This document shows positions 17,034-29,792 of a stretch of 64,000 bases of DNA, piece after piece. Where the stretch lies: NCBI GenBank assembly GCA_002344355.1, contig DDTN01000027.1, forward strand, positions 3,990 to 67,989, written 5' to 3'. The position numbers were made by a program, and so were the translations under genes. Source of the DNA: Proteobacteria bacterium UBA2363 (lineage in GTDB: Bacteria; Pseudomonadota; Gammaproteobacteria; Xanthomonadales; UBA2363). The notes below the pieces were generated by a model that was not told the origin of the DNA, searched no databases, and saw only the letters and a program-made list of their open reading frames with translations. Each line of letters starts with the position of its first letter. The stretch's first letter is position 1.

Positions 17034-20000
17034 ATGAGCGCCGACCTGCCCGGCTACGCCGAACTGCATTGCCTGAGCGGCTTCAGCTTCGGCCGCGGCG
17101 CGTCCAGCGCCGACGAGCTGTGCGCGCGCGCGAAGCAGCTTGGCTACCGCGCCCTGGCGATCACCGACGAGTGCTCGCTGGCGGGCATCGTGCGCGCCCT
17201 GGAAGCCAGCGAGGCGCACGGCGTGCCGCTGGTCGCCGGCGCCGAGTTCACCCTGGCCTGCGGCCTGAAGTGCGTGCTGCTGTGCGCCGACCAGGCCGGC
17301 TACCGGCGCCTGTGCGCGCTGATCACCACGGCACGCCGGCGCGCCGGCAAGGGCGGCTACGAACTGCGCCGCAGCGATGTCGAGGCCGGCGGCAACGACG
17401 GCCTGCTGGCACTGTGGCTGCCCGGCGAGCGGCCAGCGCCCGGCCAGGGCCGCTGGCTGGCCCGGCAGTTCCCGCGGCGCACCTGGCTGGCGGTGGAGCT
17501 GCACCGCGGCCCCGACGATGACGCGCGTCTGGCGCTGCTGCTCGACCTGGCCGCGCGCCTGGACCTGCCGGCGCTGGCCAGCGGCGATGTGCACATGCAC
17601 GTGCGCCGGCGGCGCGCCCTGCAGGACGTGCTCGCCGCGATCCGCCTGGGCGTGCCGGTGGCGCAGGCCGGCCATGCCCTGTTCGGCAACGGCGAACGCC
17701 ACCTGCGCACCCGCCGCGCGCTGGCCGCCATCCACCCGGAACGGCTGCTCGCCGAATCGGTGGCGGTCGCCGCGCGCTGCACCTTCAGCCTGCGCGCGCT
17801 GTCCTACCGCTACCCGCGCGAGCTGGTCCCCGCCGGCCACGATGCCGCCTCCTGGCTGCGCAGCCTCACCGAGGCCGGCCTGCGCCGGCGCTGGCCCGGC
17901 GGCGAGCCGCCAGCCGTCCGTGACCAGGTCGAACAGGAACTGGCCCTGGTCGCCAGGCTCGGCTACGAGGCCTTCTTCCTCACCGTCGAGGACGTGGTCC
18001 GGTTCGCGCGCGGCCGCGGCATCCTGTGCCAGGGCCGCGGCTCGGCGGCGAACTCGGCGGTGTGCTTCGCGCTGGGCATCACCGAGGTCGACCCGTCGCG
18101 GTTCCGCCTGCTGTTCGGGCGCTTTTTGTCCGAGGAACGCAACGAGCCGCCCGACATCGACGTCGACTTCGAGCACCAGCGCCGCGAGGAGGTGATCCAG
18201 TACGTCTACGGCAAGTACGGCCGCGAGCGCGCCGCGCTGGCCGCCACCGTGATCCGCTGGCAGCCGCGCAGCGCCGCCCGCGAGGTGGCCAAGGCCCTGG
18301 GCCTGCCCGCCGACCAGCAGGACGCGCTCAGCCGGGTGTTCGCGCGCGGCCAGGAAGGCGCGCCGGTGGAGGTGCTGCTGGCCGAGCAGGGCTTCGCGCC
18401 GGACTCGCCGGAACTGGCCCGCGTCCTGGCCCTGGTCGACGAACTGGTGCGCCTGCCGCGGCACCTGTCGCAGCATGTCGGCGGCTTCGTGATCGCCGAC
18501 GAGCCGCTGTCGTCCCTGGTGCCGGTGGAGAACGCCGCCATGGACGGGCGCACCGTCATCCAGTGGGACAAGGACGACCTCGAGGAACTGGGCCTGCTCA
18601 AGGTCGACGTGCTGGCCCTGGGCATGCTCTCGTGCCTGCGCCGCGGCCTGGACCTGCTGGCCCGGCACCGCGGTGTGCGCCTGGAACTGGCGACGATCCC
18701 GGCCGAGGACCCGGCGGTCTACGCCATGCTCCAGGGCGGCGACTCGATCGGCGTGTTCCAGGTCGAGTCGCGCGCGCAGATGGCGATGCTGCCGCGCCTG
18801 AAGCCGGCCTGCTTCTACGACCTGGTGATCCAGGTGGCGATCGTGCGGCCCGGACCGATCCAGGGCGGCATGGTCCATCCCTACCTGCGACGCCGCAACG
18901 GCGAGGAGCCGGTCGACTATCCCAGCGCGGAACTGCAGGCGGTGTTCGAGCGCACGCTCGGCGTGCCGATCTTCCAGGAGCAGGTGATGGAACTGGCGAT
19001 GGTCGCGGCCGGCTTCAGCGCCGGCGAGGCCGACCAGTTGCGCCGCTCGATGGCGGCCTGGAAGCGCCGCGGCGGCCTGGAGCACTGGCGCGAACGCATC
19101 CTGGGCGGCATGGCCGCGCACGGCTACGCCGCGGAATTCGCCGAGCGCGTGTTCGAGCAGATCAAGGGCTTCGGCAGCTACGGCTTCCCGGAATCGCACG
19201 CGGCCAGCTTCGCGCTGCTGGTCTACGCCTCGGCCTGGCTGAAGTGCCACCAGCCTGCGATCTTCGCCGCCGCCCTGCTCAACAGCCTGCCGATGGGCTT
19301 CTACGCGCCGGCGCAGATCGTCGCCGACGCGCGCCGGCACGGCGTGCGCGTGCTGCCGGTCGACGCGCTGGCCAGCGACTTCGACTGCACCCTGGAGGAA
19401 CAGGACGGCAGCACCGGCGCGCTGGCCCTGCGCCTGGGCTTCCGGATCGCCGACGGCCTGGCCGAGGCGGCCATGCGGCGGCTGGTCGCGGCGCGCGCGC
19501 AGGCGCCGTTCGCCGATGTCGGCGACCTCGCCCGGCGCGCCGGGCTGGACCGCGGCCAGTTGCAGAAGCTGGCCGCCGCCGGCGCCCTGCGCCGCCTGGC
19601 CGGGCACCGCCACCGCGCGCTGTGGGCGGTGGCCGGCAGCGAGCCGGTCCCGGCGGCGCACGCGCGCGGCCTCGACGCGCCCGTGGCCACCGCGGCCGCG
19701 GGTGCAACCGCGGATGCGGCTGCGGGTGCGGTCGAGGCTGCGGTCGAGGTGGGGTTCGGAGCTGGGACTGGAGCTGGCGCTGGGGCTGCGGTTGCGATCG
19801 CGGCCATGGCCGGGCGCACGACCGGCTCCACGACCCGGCTCGGGTCCGGCATGGCGACCCGCCAGACACCGCTGCTGCTGGCCGACGACAGCGCCCGCGA
19901 GCGCCGGGTCGCGCTGCGCCCGCCCGACCGCGCCGCCGAGGTCCATGCCGATTACGCGGCGCTGGGCCTGAGCCTGGCCGCGCATCCGCTGTCCCTGGTG

Positions 20001-20345
20001 CGGCCGCGCCTGGCACGGCGCGGCCTGCTGCGTGCGCTGGATCTGGAAGCCCTGGCCGACGGCGCGCCGGTGCGCCTGGTCGGCCTGGTCACCATGCGCC
20101 AGCGCCCGGCCACCGCGTCCGGGGTCACCTTCGTGACGCTCGAGGACGAGACCGGCCAGGTCAACCTGGTGGTCTGGCGCCAGGTCGCCCTGCGCGACCA
20201 CCGCGCCCTGCTGGAATCGCGCCTGCTGGCCGTGCGCGGCCACCTGCAGGCCGCCCACGGCGTGCGCCACCTGATCGCCGCCCGCCTGGACAGCGCCGAC
20301 GCCCTGCTGCCCTCGATCTCGGCCGGCAGCCGGGATTTCCACTGA
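17034..20345 (+). CDS. dnaE2: Error-prone DNA polymerase DnaE2
   Basis: 1103-residue C-family polymerase. It opens with the PHP domain ([34 protein letters not shown]). The catalytic palm has [13 protein letters not shown] and the acidic [14 protein letters not shown] near residue 375. [17 protein letters not shown] and [15 protein letters not shown] are DnaE2 landmarks. A helix-hairpin-helix region is followed at about 885-945 by an Ala/Gly-rich insert with codon use unlike the rest, then the C-terminal OB fold ([22 protein letters not shown]). It copies damaged DNA as part of the ImuA-ImuB mutasome, under LexA control. Confidence 0.95.
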   Translation: MSADLPGYAELHCLSGFSFGRGASSADELCARAKQLGYRALAITDECSLAGIVRALEASEAHGVPLVAGAEFTLACGLKCVLLCADQAGYRRLCALITTARRRAGKGGYELRRSDVEAGGNDGLLALWLPGERPAPGQGRWLARQFPRRTWLAVELHRGPDDDARLALLLDLAARLDLPALASGDVHMHVRRRRALQDVLAAIRLGVPVAQAGHALFGNGERHLRTRRALAAIHPERLLAESVAVAARCTFSLRALSYRYPRELVPAGHDAASWLRSLTEAGLRRRWPGGEPPAVRDQVEQELALVARLGYEAFFLTVEDVVRFARGRGILCQGRGSAANSAVCFALGITEVDPSRFRLLFGRFLSEERNEPPDIDVDFEHQRREEVIQYVYGKYGRERAALAATVIRWQPRSAAREVAKALGLPADQQDALSRVFARGQEGAPVEVLLAEQGFAPDSPELARVLALVDELVRLPRHLSQHVGGFVIADEPLSSLVPVENAAMDGRTVIQWDKDDLEELGLLKVDVLALGMLSCLRRGLDLLARHRGVRLELATIPAEDPAVYAMLQGGDSIGVFQVESRAQMAMLPRLKPACFYDLVIQVAIVRPGPIQGGMVHPYLRRRNGEEPVDYPSAELQAVFERTLGVPIFQEQVMELAMVAAGFSAGEADQLRRSMAAWKRRGGLEHWRERILGGMAAHGYAAEFAERVFEQIKGFGSYGFPESHAASFALLVYASAWLKCHQPAIFAAALLNSLPMGFYAPAQIVADARRHGVRVLPVDALASDFDCTLEEQDGSTGALALRLGFRIADGLAEAAMRRLVAARAQAPFADVGDLARRAGLDRGQLQKLAAAGALRRLAGHRHRALWAVAGSEPVPAAHARGLDAPVATAAAGATADAAAGAVEAAVEVGFGAGTGAGAGAAVAIAAMAGRTTGSTTRLGSGMATRQTPLLLADDSARERRVALRPPDRAAEVHADYAALGLSLAAHPLSLVRPRLARRGLLRALDLEALADGAPVRLVGLVTMRQRPATASGVTFVTLEDETGQVNLVVWRQVALRDHRALLESRLLAVRGHLQAAHGVRHLIAARLDSADALLPSISAGSRDFH

Positions 20346-20627
20346 GCGAGAATTGCGGTACGCCAATGAGATCCTGCGCAAGGCCAGCCCTTACTGGCAC
20401 AGGCCGCGCTCGACCGCACAATCAGGGTGGCCCTGGAAGGCCGCGGGAAGATTCGGAACGCCCCGCGGGAAAGGGCGCCGGGACCACCGTCGTGAGTGCA
20501 ATCTTGGTCGTGAGAGCAACCTTACCTGCCAGGCGCAAAATGCAATCCGTCAATGAGACCCGATCTCGGTGACTTCCGGCCAGGAAACCCGCTGTTGGTG
20601 ATGGTCACTCGTTGGAGACCCCAGCAG
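20346..20627. other. Intergenic junction into low-GC island
   Basis: 282 bp with no supported gene. Base composition falls from about 70% GC to near 50-55% across this stretch. It marks the left edge of the accessory segment that runs to the mscS gene. No insertion-sequence end, tRNA or integrase remnant was recognised. Confidence 0.5.
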
Positions 20628-21116
20628 TTACTCGTCCTCAGGAAAGGTTGGCCCCAACCTGTAGATTGCCTTTAGCAGCCCCGAGCTGAAGGCGGTAGGG
20701 CCTACATGAAACTTTCCTGCGATTCGCACATACCGCTTATCAAGCTCCTGCGCCCGTGTCGCAATCATTGCCGAGCTATCCTCAAGGTCTACCGCGATCG
20801 AATTCGACGACAGGCCTGCGAGATATGCGTTCTCATCAATGAAAAGCGAGTTTTCGTACTCGTCCCTCAAGACCAGAAATCCCTGAACGACCACGTTCCG
20901 CTCGTCAAACGCTTGCGGATCGGCGATCAGTCGAATCAGGGAGACACTCCGTTCATCCGGGGCCTTATCAAACCAATGTGCAGGAACCTCAGCGCTTTGC
21001 GCTGACACGCCCAGGACCACGAACAGACAAGAAAAAAATATCGCTGCTTTACTGGGCAGTCGCTTCTCGCCAGTCCCGCCCATCCCCCTCAGGGATGGAA
21101 TCAACAAGCTAATCAT
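20628..21116 (-). CDS. Small exported protein, RLIADP family (paralogue 1)
   Basis: 162 residues. Hydrophobic signal core AAIFFSCLFVVLGVSA with a likely cut after QSA. The mature part starts with SVSLIRLIADPQAFDERNVV and continues VQGFLVLRDEYENSLFID, a pattern I know from many unnamed bacterial proteins (VSLIxLIAxPExYxGKxVxVxGFL, probably a small OB-like beta barrel). The ATG at 21116 overlaps the upstream gene's stop by 8 bp; an internal ATG at 21083 also leaves a complete signal peptide. The next gene upstream encodes a diverged paralogue. Confidence 0.65.
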   Translation of the reverse strand: MISLLIPSLRGMGGTGEKRLPSKAAIFFSCLFVVLGVSAQSAEVPAHWFDKAPDERSVSLIRLIADPQAFDERNVVVQGFLVLRDEYENSLFIDENAYLAGLSSNSIAVDLEDSSAMIATRAQELDKRYVRIAGKFHVGPTAFSSGLLKAIYRLGPTFPEDE

Positions 21117-21606
21117 TGAGGTCCCCGAGCGGCAGACTCGCATCGTAGATTCGGCTCACATCGTGGAGCAGGCCCAGCCGCTCCAAAGCCAAACCAACAA
21201 AGTACGCGTCAAAAACACCAGTAACACCAGTCCTGCCTCTACCCTTCATGTAGTCCTCCCTCTTGTACTCCTCGGCAGGAGGGACATTGGCCAACTCCAC
21301 TCCTTCTATCGTGAGGCCAGACCGCAAGCTCTCAGAACTCGGATACAGCGCCCTCTGACCCCCTCGATCGATCAGATATCCGACAAGTGCAATTCGTCGG
21401 CCATGGTACGCTTCAGGGCCGGCGATCAAGCGAGCAAAGGAGACCTGACATACCTCGCCCTGACTCTCGATTCCTGAAGGATAGCAGCGCGTTCCAAATC
21501 GCCCATCCGGGGTGGTATCGGGCCGTTCGGAAAAATTGATCCCTGGAAACCCGGCTTCCAGTACGGCAGCAATCGAAAAAACAACGACCGCCGAAAAGCC
21601 GGTCAT
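21109..21606 (-). CDS. Small exported protein, RLIAGP family (paralogue 2)
   Basis: 165 residues. A hydrophobic N-terminus (FSAVVVFSIAAVLEAG) is followed by a core resembling the downstream neighbour: VSFARLIAGPEAYHGRRIAL then VGYLIDRGGQRALYPSSESL. A strong AGGAGA ribosome site precedes the ATG. Two cysteines (RCYPSG, EVCQVSF) may form a disulfide. Function unknown; tandem paralogues with overlapping ends suggest one transcription unit. GC content is well below the window average. Confidence 0.65.
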   Translation of the reverse strand: MTGFSAVVVFSIAAVLEAGFPGINFSERPDTTPDGRFGTRCYPSGIESQGEVCQVSFARLIAGPEAYHGRRIALVGYLIDRGGQRALYPSSESLRSGLTIEGVELANVPPAEEYKREDYMKGRGRTGVTGVFDAYFVGLALERLGLLHDVSRIYDASLPLGDLND

Positions 21607-21824
21607 CGAACTCTCCTTGCACTGGCATTACCCTGATGCGTATGTCTGTTCATTGGGAATCAACTGCACGCAATCGCTTCTGGCGATGCCGACAGGGGAG
21701 AAAAGCCGGGGCGAAGCCTGATGGAGCTTCCTGCACGGGCCGGGCGCAAGCGGCGTGAGGACCGCGTTGCAGACCATGGATCGGGCGCACCCCCCCGAAA
21801 ACGACACGATCCCAGGCACATCTT

Positions 21825-22355
21825 TCACGGCGCGCGCCGAGGGACGCGATAGGCCGCGTCGAAATGCTCTCGATCACATTTCAGCAGTTCCTCATTGTCG
21901 GATGATATCGGCTGCCACGATTCTTCGGGCATGAACGATAGAACATCATCCGTCGTCATGAATCCGGACGAACTAAATAACATCGCTATCTCTGAGCCAG
22001 ATACAGTAGCCCAGCGGCGATCTTCTTCGCCCGGCGAAACATAGAATCTAAAAACGGCGCCATTGGCGCTAATGGAGCAGGCCGTCAGGTTGAGTTCGGC
22101 AGGCAACGGGATCAAGTCCTGTCTCACGCTGAAGTTGTACGCGACGATCGCACTCCCAAACTTGCCGACTGGATCCATGGAGCGGAATCTCAATATATCG
22201 GACTTATCGGATCTTGTTACTTGACCCAGCGCGGTGTAAATGGGCAGCTCGACATAAATTCCCCCGATATCAAAAGCAACGCCAAAAAGCCGGGCCTCTG
22301 TCGAGTACGAATTTGTACCCATGACCGCAACAAGAAGCATAGTCAGGTTGGACAA
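21825..22355 (-). CDS. Hypothetical exported protein in the low-GC island
   Basis: 176 residues with the start read as TTG at 22355 (an ATG five codons in is the alternative). The N-terminus MSNLTMLLVAVMG looks like a short signal or membrane segment. The mature part has a mixed beta pattern (FDIGGIYVELPIY, SAIVAYNFSVRQD, GAVFRFYVSPGEEDRRWATV). I recognise no family. It belongs to the same lower-GC block as its neighbours and could be an independent cargo gene. Confidence 0.5.
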   Translation of the reverse strand: MSNLTMLLVAVMGTNSYSTEARLFGVAFDIGGIYVELPIYTALGQVTRSDKSDILRFRSMDPVGKFGSAIVAYNFSVRQDLIPLPAELNLTACSISANGAVFRFYVSPGEEDRRWATVSGSEIAMLFSSSGFMTTDDVLSFMPEESWQPISSDNEELLKCDREHFDAAYRVPRRAP

Positions 22356-22380
22356 CTCAGGTACCCCTCAACATTTAACG

Positions 22381-22401
22381 ATGATGACTGCACTTCATCA
22401 T
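22381..22401. promoter_or_regulatory. Inverted repeat upstream of the hypothetical gene
   Basis: ATGATGA and TCATCAT form a perfect 7-bp inverted repeat with a 7-nt spacer, 26 bp upstream of the minus-strand start at 22355. It has no T tract, so it fits an operator better than a terminator. The binding protein is unknown. Confidence 0.3.
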
Positions 22402-22458
22402 GGGGAACGGCGCGATGGGTTTTCTGGGAAAGAGGGGCGAGGAAAGCCCAATGCCCGC

Positions 22459-22635
22459 CCTACTCGCGCGGGCCGTCGGCGCGCAGCAGGTTGTCCTCGG
22501 CGTGCTGGCGCGCCTCGTCCTCGACCTGGGCGTCGATGTGGACCTCGGGGGCGACATCGGCCGCGGCCGGCGGTGCGGCGGGCGGCCGCGGCGTGCGCGC
22601 GGTCGACACCGCCGCAGTGGCAGGGGGTGCGACCG
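22459..22635 (-). pseudogene. Duplicated 3' fragment of mscS
   Basis: 177 bp nearly identical (3 mismatches by eye) to 23208-23384, the 3' end of the intact mscS gene 749 bp away in the same orientation. It encodes the last 58 residues (APPATAAVST to NLLRADGPRE) plus the stop, but has no channel domain. High GC contrasts with the low-GC flanks. It is best read as one arm of a direct duplication flanking the inserted lipoprotein gene. Confidence 0.85.
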
Positions 22636-22734
22636 TGCCGGGCCGGCCGCGGGCGCAACCGCCGGGGATTGAATGCCGATCCAGGGCAAGACGTGACAAG
22701 TGACGTAATTGAGTTGCCTTGCATGAGCCGACCC

Positions 22735-23118
22735 TTAGCGCTTGCCGACTCTTGACCTTATTTGCACCCATGTCGCTGGCACATCCGGCGCTTCCTCCTC
22801 AAGAACCCAAGAATAGACCGAAATCACTCCCAAGGAGTCGGCGCTCCTCCAGAACGAGTCCTCCTCCGGCATACTCGTATGAGTGATCTTCAGTAATCGT
22901 CCATGGTAAATAGTAGGCCTTACGATCCTGACTGTTGACACATGGTAACTGCGATGCACGCCACCCACGAAGTCATCGTGAAGTGCGTTAGCGCGAAATC
23001 CTCGAACCTCAACTTCAATATCAACTTCCGACATATCCAGCTCTGGTTCGGGCGAGGATCTAGCGCTCATGCAACCCAACAGAGCAAACGCAACAAGGGT
23101 CGTTATGATTCGATACAC
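22735..23118 (-). CDS. Small lipoprotein, unknown function
   Basis: 127 residues. The GTG start at 23118 is preceded by AGGAGA. The N-terminus is a lipoprotein signal with lipobox LLGC (cut before Cys15: MYRIITTLVAFALLGC). The mature part is beta-rich and acidic (MSEVDIEVEVRGFRAN, GRLLKITHTSMPEEDS). No family is recognised. The gene sits alone between the two copies of the mscS 3' end, which makes it the cargo of that duplication event. Confidence 0.65.
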   Translation of the reverse strand: MYRIITTLVAFALLGCMSARSSPEPELDMSEVDIEVEVRGFRANALHDDFVGGVHRSYHVSTVRIVRPTIYHGRLLKITHTSMPEEDSFWRSADSLGVISVYSWVLEEEAPDVPATWVQIRSRVGKR

Positions 23119-23207
23119 GACCTTCTCCTAGACACGAACCCGTGAGGGAGTTTGAGTGCTGTAGCCCGCACGAATCTATCTTGGGGCTGCGGAGCTTGGC
23201 GCAACAG

Positions 23208-23384
23208 CCTACTCGCGCGGGCCGTCGGCGCGCAGCAGGTTGTCCTCGGCGTGCTGGCGCGCCTCGTCCTCGACCTGGGCGTCGATGTGGACCTCGGGGG
23301 CGACATCGGCCGCGGCCGCCGGCGCGGCGGGCGGCCGCGGCGTGCGCCCGGTCGACACCGCCGCAGTGGCAGGGGGTGCGACCG
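23208..23384 (-). repeat. Second copy of the 177-bp direct repeat (mscS 3' end)
   Basis: Partner of the copy at 22459-22635. It includes the last 58 codons and the TAG stop of mscS. The left boundary lies at the base just beyond the stop codon, and the right boundary is in the Ala/Pro-rich linker preceding the tail. Confidence 0.85.
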
Positions 23385-24663
23385 GGGCTGGGCCGACCGC
23401 GACCGCTGCCGGCACCGGCAGCGGGCCCGGCGCGGCGAGCTGGATGCGGTAGATCGGCTCGGGCAGATCCATGCCGGCGCCCTCCAGGGCCGCCTTGACC
23501 GCCTGGATGGCCTCGCTCTGGACCTTGCCGAACGACGCCTGCCGCTGGTCGACCCAGGCGCTGCAGCGCACGGTCACGCTGGAATCGGCCAGCGCCCTGA
23601 CCAGCATCGCCGGCGGCGGCTGCCCGACCACGCCAGGCGTCGACGCCAGGGCCTGCAGGCACAGCTCGCGCGCACGCACCAGGTCCTCGCCGTTGCCGAT
23701 GCCGAACTCGAACACGAAGCGCCGGGTCGGGTTGCGCGTGTAGTTGAGGATCACCGCCTTGAACACCAGGGCGTTGGGCAGTCGCAGGTGGTTGCCGTCC
23801 AGGGTGATCAGGGTGGTGGCGCGTGCGGTCAGCGTCGCCACCCTGCCCTCGTGGCCGTCGATCACGACGTGGTCGTTGGGCGCGAACGGCTGGCGCAGGC
23901 TGAGCAGGATGCCGGCGATGTAGTTCTCGACCAGGTCCTTGAAGGCGAAGCCGACCGCCAGGCCGACGATGCCGGCGGCGCCCAGCACGGCGCCGACCAG
24001 GGCCGTGGCGCCGAGCAGGTCGAGCGCCACCAGCACGCCGACCAGGGTGATCGCCAGGCGCAGCGCCTGGTGCATGAGGTCGGCGAGGAAGGGATTGCGG
24101 CTGAACCGGCGCAGCGGCGCCAGCAGGCGCACCAGCAGCCCGCCCAGCAGGTGCAGGCCGACCACGATCGCCAGCGCCAGGCCGAGCAGCGGCAGCGCCG
24201 CGACCAGCCGGCGCAGGCGTTCCATGCCGTCCGCCAGCACCGGCGCAAGGCGCCGCTCCAGCGCGGTCTCCAGGTACACCCGGTTGTCGACCGCGACCAC
24301 GCCATCCACGGCGTTGGCGAGCTGGCCGGCCACCTCGACCATCGCCTCGGTGTCGACGCTGCCGCGCAGGGTGGCCAGCCCGGAGGTCACCTCGACGCGC
24401 ACGCCGGCCAGGGCCGGCACCCGCGCCATCACCGCCTGCACGCGCCGCGCGAGATCGGCGTCGTCCTGCGCCAGCCGCTCGATCTCGGCGGCGATCGCGG
24501 GATCGCTGGCCGGATCGTCGTCCACCGTCGCCGCCTCCGCGGCGACGGGCCCGGCGTCGGCTTCGTCCGGCGGTGCCTGCGCCGCGACCGCCGCGGCCGC
24601 GCCGGCCAGCCCCAGGGCCAGCGCAAGCGCGACCAGCCACCGGCTCAGGCGGTCAGCAGCCAC
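23209..24663 (-). CDS. BON-domain mechanosensitive channel, MscS family
   Basis: 484 residues from a GTG at 24663, which overlaps the MAPEG gene by 19 bp and gives a good signal peptide (WLVALALALGLAGAAAA, cut after VAAQA). A BON domain follows (about 75-130, GVRVEVTSGLATLRGSVDTE). Then come three membrane helices with the pore helix VGLAVGFAFKDLVENYIAG and the MscS beta domain (DHVVIDGHEGRVATLTARAT). It ends in an Ala/Pro linker and a charged tail duplicated downstream. It likely releases solutes on osmotic downshock. Confidence 0.88.
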   Translation of the reverse strand: MAADRLSRWLVALALALGLAGAAAAVAAQAPPDEADAGPVAAEAATVDDDPASDPAIAAEIERLAQDDADLARRVQAVMARVPALAGVRVEVTSGLATLRGSVDTEAMVEVAGQLANAVDGVVAVDNRVYLETALERRLAPVLADGMERLRRLVAALPLLGLALAIVVGLHLLGGLLVRLLAPLRRFSRNPFLADLMHQALRLAITLVGVLVALDLLGATALVGAVLGAAGIVGLAVGFAFKDLVENYIAGILLSLRQPFAPNDHVVIDGHEGRVATLTARATTLITLDGNHLRLPNALVFKAVILNYTRNPTRRFVFEFGIGNGEDLVRARELCLQALASTPGVVGQPPPAMLVRALADSSVTVRCSAWVDQRQASFGKVQSEAIQAVKAALEGAGMDLPEPIYRIQLAAPGPLPVPAAVAVGPAPVAPPATAAVSTGRTPRPPAAPAAAADVAPEVHIDAQVEDEARQHAEDNLLRADGPRE

Positions 24664-25055
24664 CAGGCCACGCTCTGCCAGAGCAGCACCAGCGCCATGG
24701 CGGCGATCGCCAGCCAGGTCAGCACGGTACCAAGGACCCGGCCGTTGCTGGTCCCGGCGGTGCGCGACAGGCCCACCGCATGCAGCACCCGGCCCAGCAC
24801 CAGGCCGATGCCGAACACGTGCAACCAAAGGGGCACGGTCGCCAGCAGCTCGAGCACCAGGAGCAGGACCAGGGCCAGCGGGATGTTCTCGGCGAAGTTG
24901 GCGTGCACGCGCACGCGCAAGGCGAGCGCCTTGTCGCCACCGTCGCCGATGCCGATGCGGGCGCGCCGGCGGTAGAACACCACGCGGGCGGCGAGGACCA
25001 GCATCAGCAGGGCCAGCAGGGCGGCGTAGAAGGCGGTGACGCGCGGCATCATCAT
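24645..25055 (-). CDS. MAPEG family membrane protein
   Basis: 136 residues with four transmembrane segments (FYAALLALLMLVLAARVVFY, IPLALVLLLVLELLATVPLW, GIGLVLGRVLHAVGL, LTWLAIAAMALVLLW). The loop with RVHANFAENIPLAL is the MAPEG signature (eicosanoid/glutathione metabolism-like, bacterial YecN branch). Biochemical role in bacteria is uncertain; possible glutathione-dependent activity in the inner membrane. The end overlaps the mscS start. Confidence 0.87.
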   Translation of the reverse strand: MMMPRVTAFYAALLALLMLVLAARVVFYRRRARIGIGDGGDKALALRVRVHANFAENIPLALVLLLVLELLATVPLWLHVFGIGLVLGRVLHAVGLSRTAGTSNGRVLGTVLTWLAIAAMALVLLWQSVAWWLLTA

Positions 25056-25062
25056 GGCTGGC

Positions 25063-25539
25063 TCAACCCGCCGGCTGCAGTTCGACGCTGTAGGCGTCGA
25101 TGCGGTACTCGATCTGCGGTCCGCTCACCGAGGCGGGATCGCCCCCGGCGTCCTCGGCCAGGTGCCGCGCGAAGGCCTCGCTCACCGTGCGCTGGCCCAG
25201 CGTGCCGTAGACCACGGCGCGGCCGCTGCTGTCCTTGGGCAGGAAGAAGGCGTGGTTGCTGAACACCCGCGCGCTGCGCTCGCCGTCGGCCAGCACCAGC
25301 CAGCAGCCCTTGTTCTGGCAGACCTGGGTGATGCGGCCCTCGAACTTGGCGCGGCGGCGCAGGAACGGGCCGGCATCGTCGAGCACCGTGCCGATCGCGG
25401 CCGGCCGCCCGAGCGGCATGGCCTCGCCGTAGACATGGCTGCCACTGGCGGTGACCTGCGGCGTGCTGGCGCCCTCGCCCGCGGCCAGCGCGACGGCGGC
25501 GGTGGCGGAAAGCAGCAGGGGAAGGAACTGGCGCTTCAT
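25063..25539 (-). CDS. Exported DUF4920 protein
   Basis: 158 residues. Signal peptide MKRQFLPLLLSATAAVALA with a cut near AGE. The mature domain matches DUF4920: HVYGEAMPLGRPAAIGTVL, then KFEGRITQVCQNKGCWLVL, with the conserved CQxxGCW cysteine pair. The fold resembles an OB barrel, possibly metal binding. The gene is 7 bp upstream of the MAPEG start, so the two are co-transcribed. Confidence 0.82.
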   Translation of the reverse strand: MKRQFLPLLLSATAAVALAAGEGASTPQVTASGSHVYGEAMPLGRPAAIGTVLDDAGPFLRRRAKFEGRITQVCQNKGCWLVLADGERSARVFSNHAFFLPKDSSGRAVVYGTLGQRTVSEAFARHLAEDAGGDPASVSGPQIEYRIDAYSVELQPAG

Positions 25540-25717
25540 GGCGGGACTCCCTGGGTTGGCGTGCCGGGTGGGCCGGCGAAGGATGCCGGCCAGTGTAGCG
25601 TCGCCGCCGCAGCGGCGGCCGCGGGGACCGGCCGCCGCCCGGTGGGCTTCAGGGCACCGGAGGCACGGCAGGCGGTCCGGCGGACGGGTCGCTGCCGCGA
25701 ACCCGGTCGTCGTCCGC

Positions 25718-29124
<3,407 letters not shown>

Positions 29125-29204
29125 CGTTGGCTCTCCTTGGCTCCGGGCGGCAGGATCGTCCCTGCGGACGACGGCCCCGAGTATAGCGCCGGCGGGCGCC
29201 GGGA

Positions 29205-29735
<531 letters not shown>

Positions 29736-29792
29736 TTAGCCGAGGCGGGTCGGGGGGCGCCATGCGGGGGAGGCGGGGACTGGGGACCGGGT

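Noticed and set aside
22460..22771. 103-codon minus-strand frame containing the mscS tail
   Set aside because: The only recognisable part is the duplicated mscS C-terminus; the N-terminal 45 residues are unrelated, with no signal or ribosome site.
20346..23208. Prophage or integrative element
   Set aside because: No integrase, transposase, phage structural gene or tRNA attachment site was found; only the mscS-tail duplication is visible.
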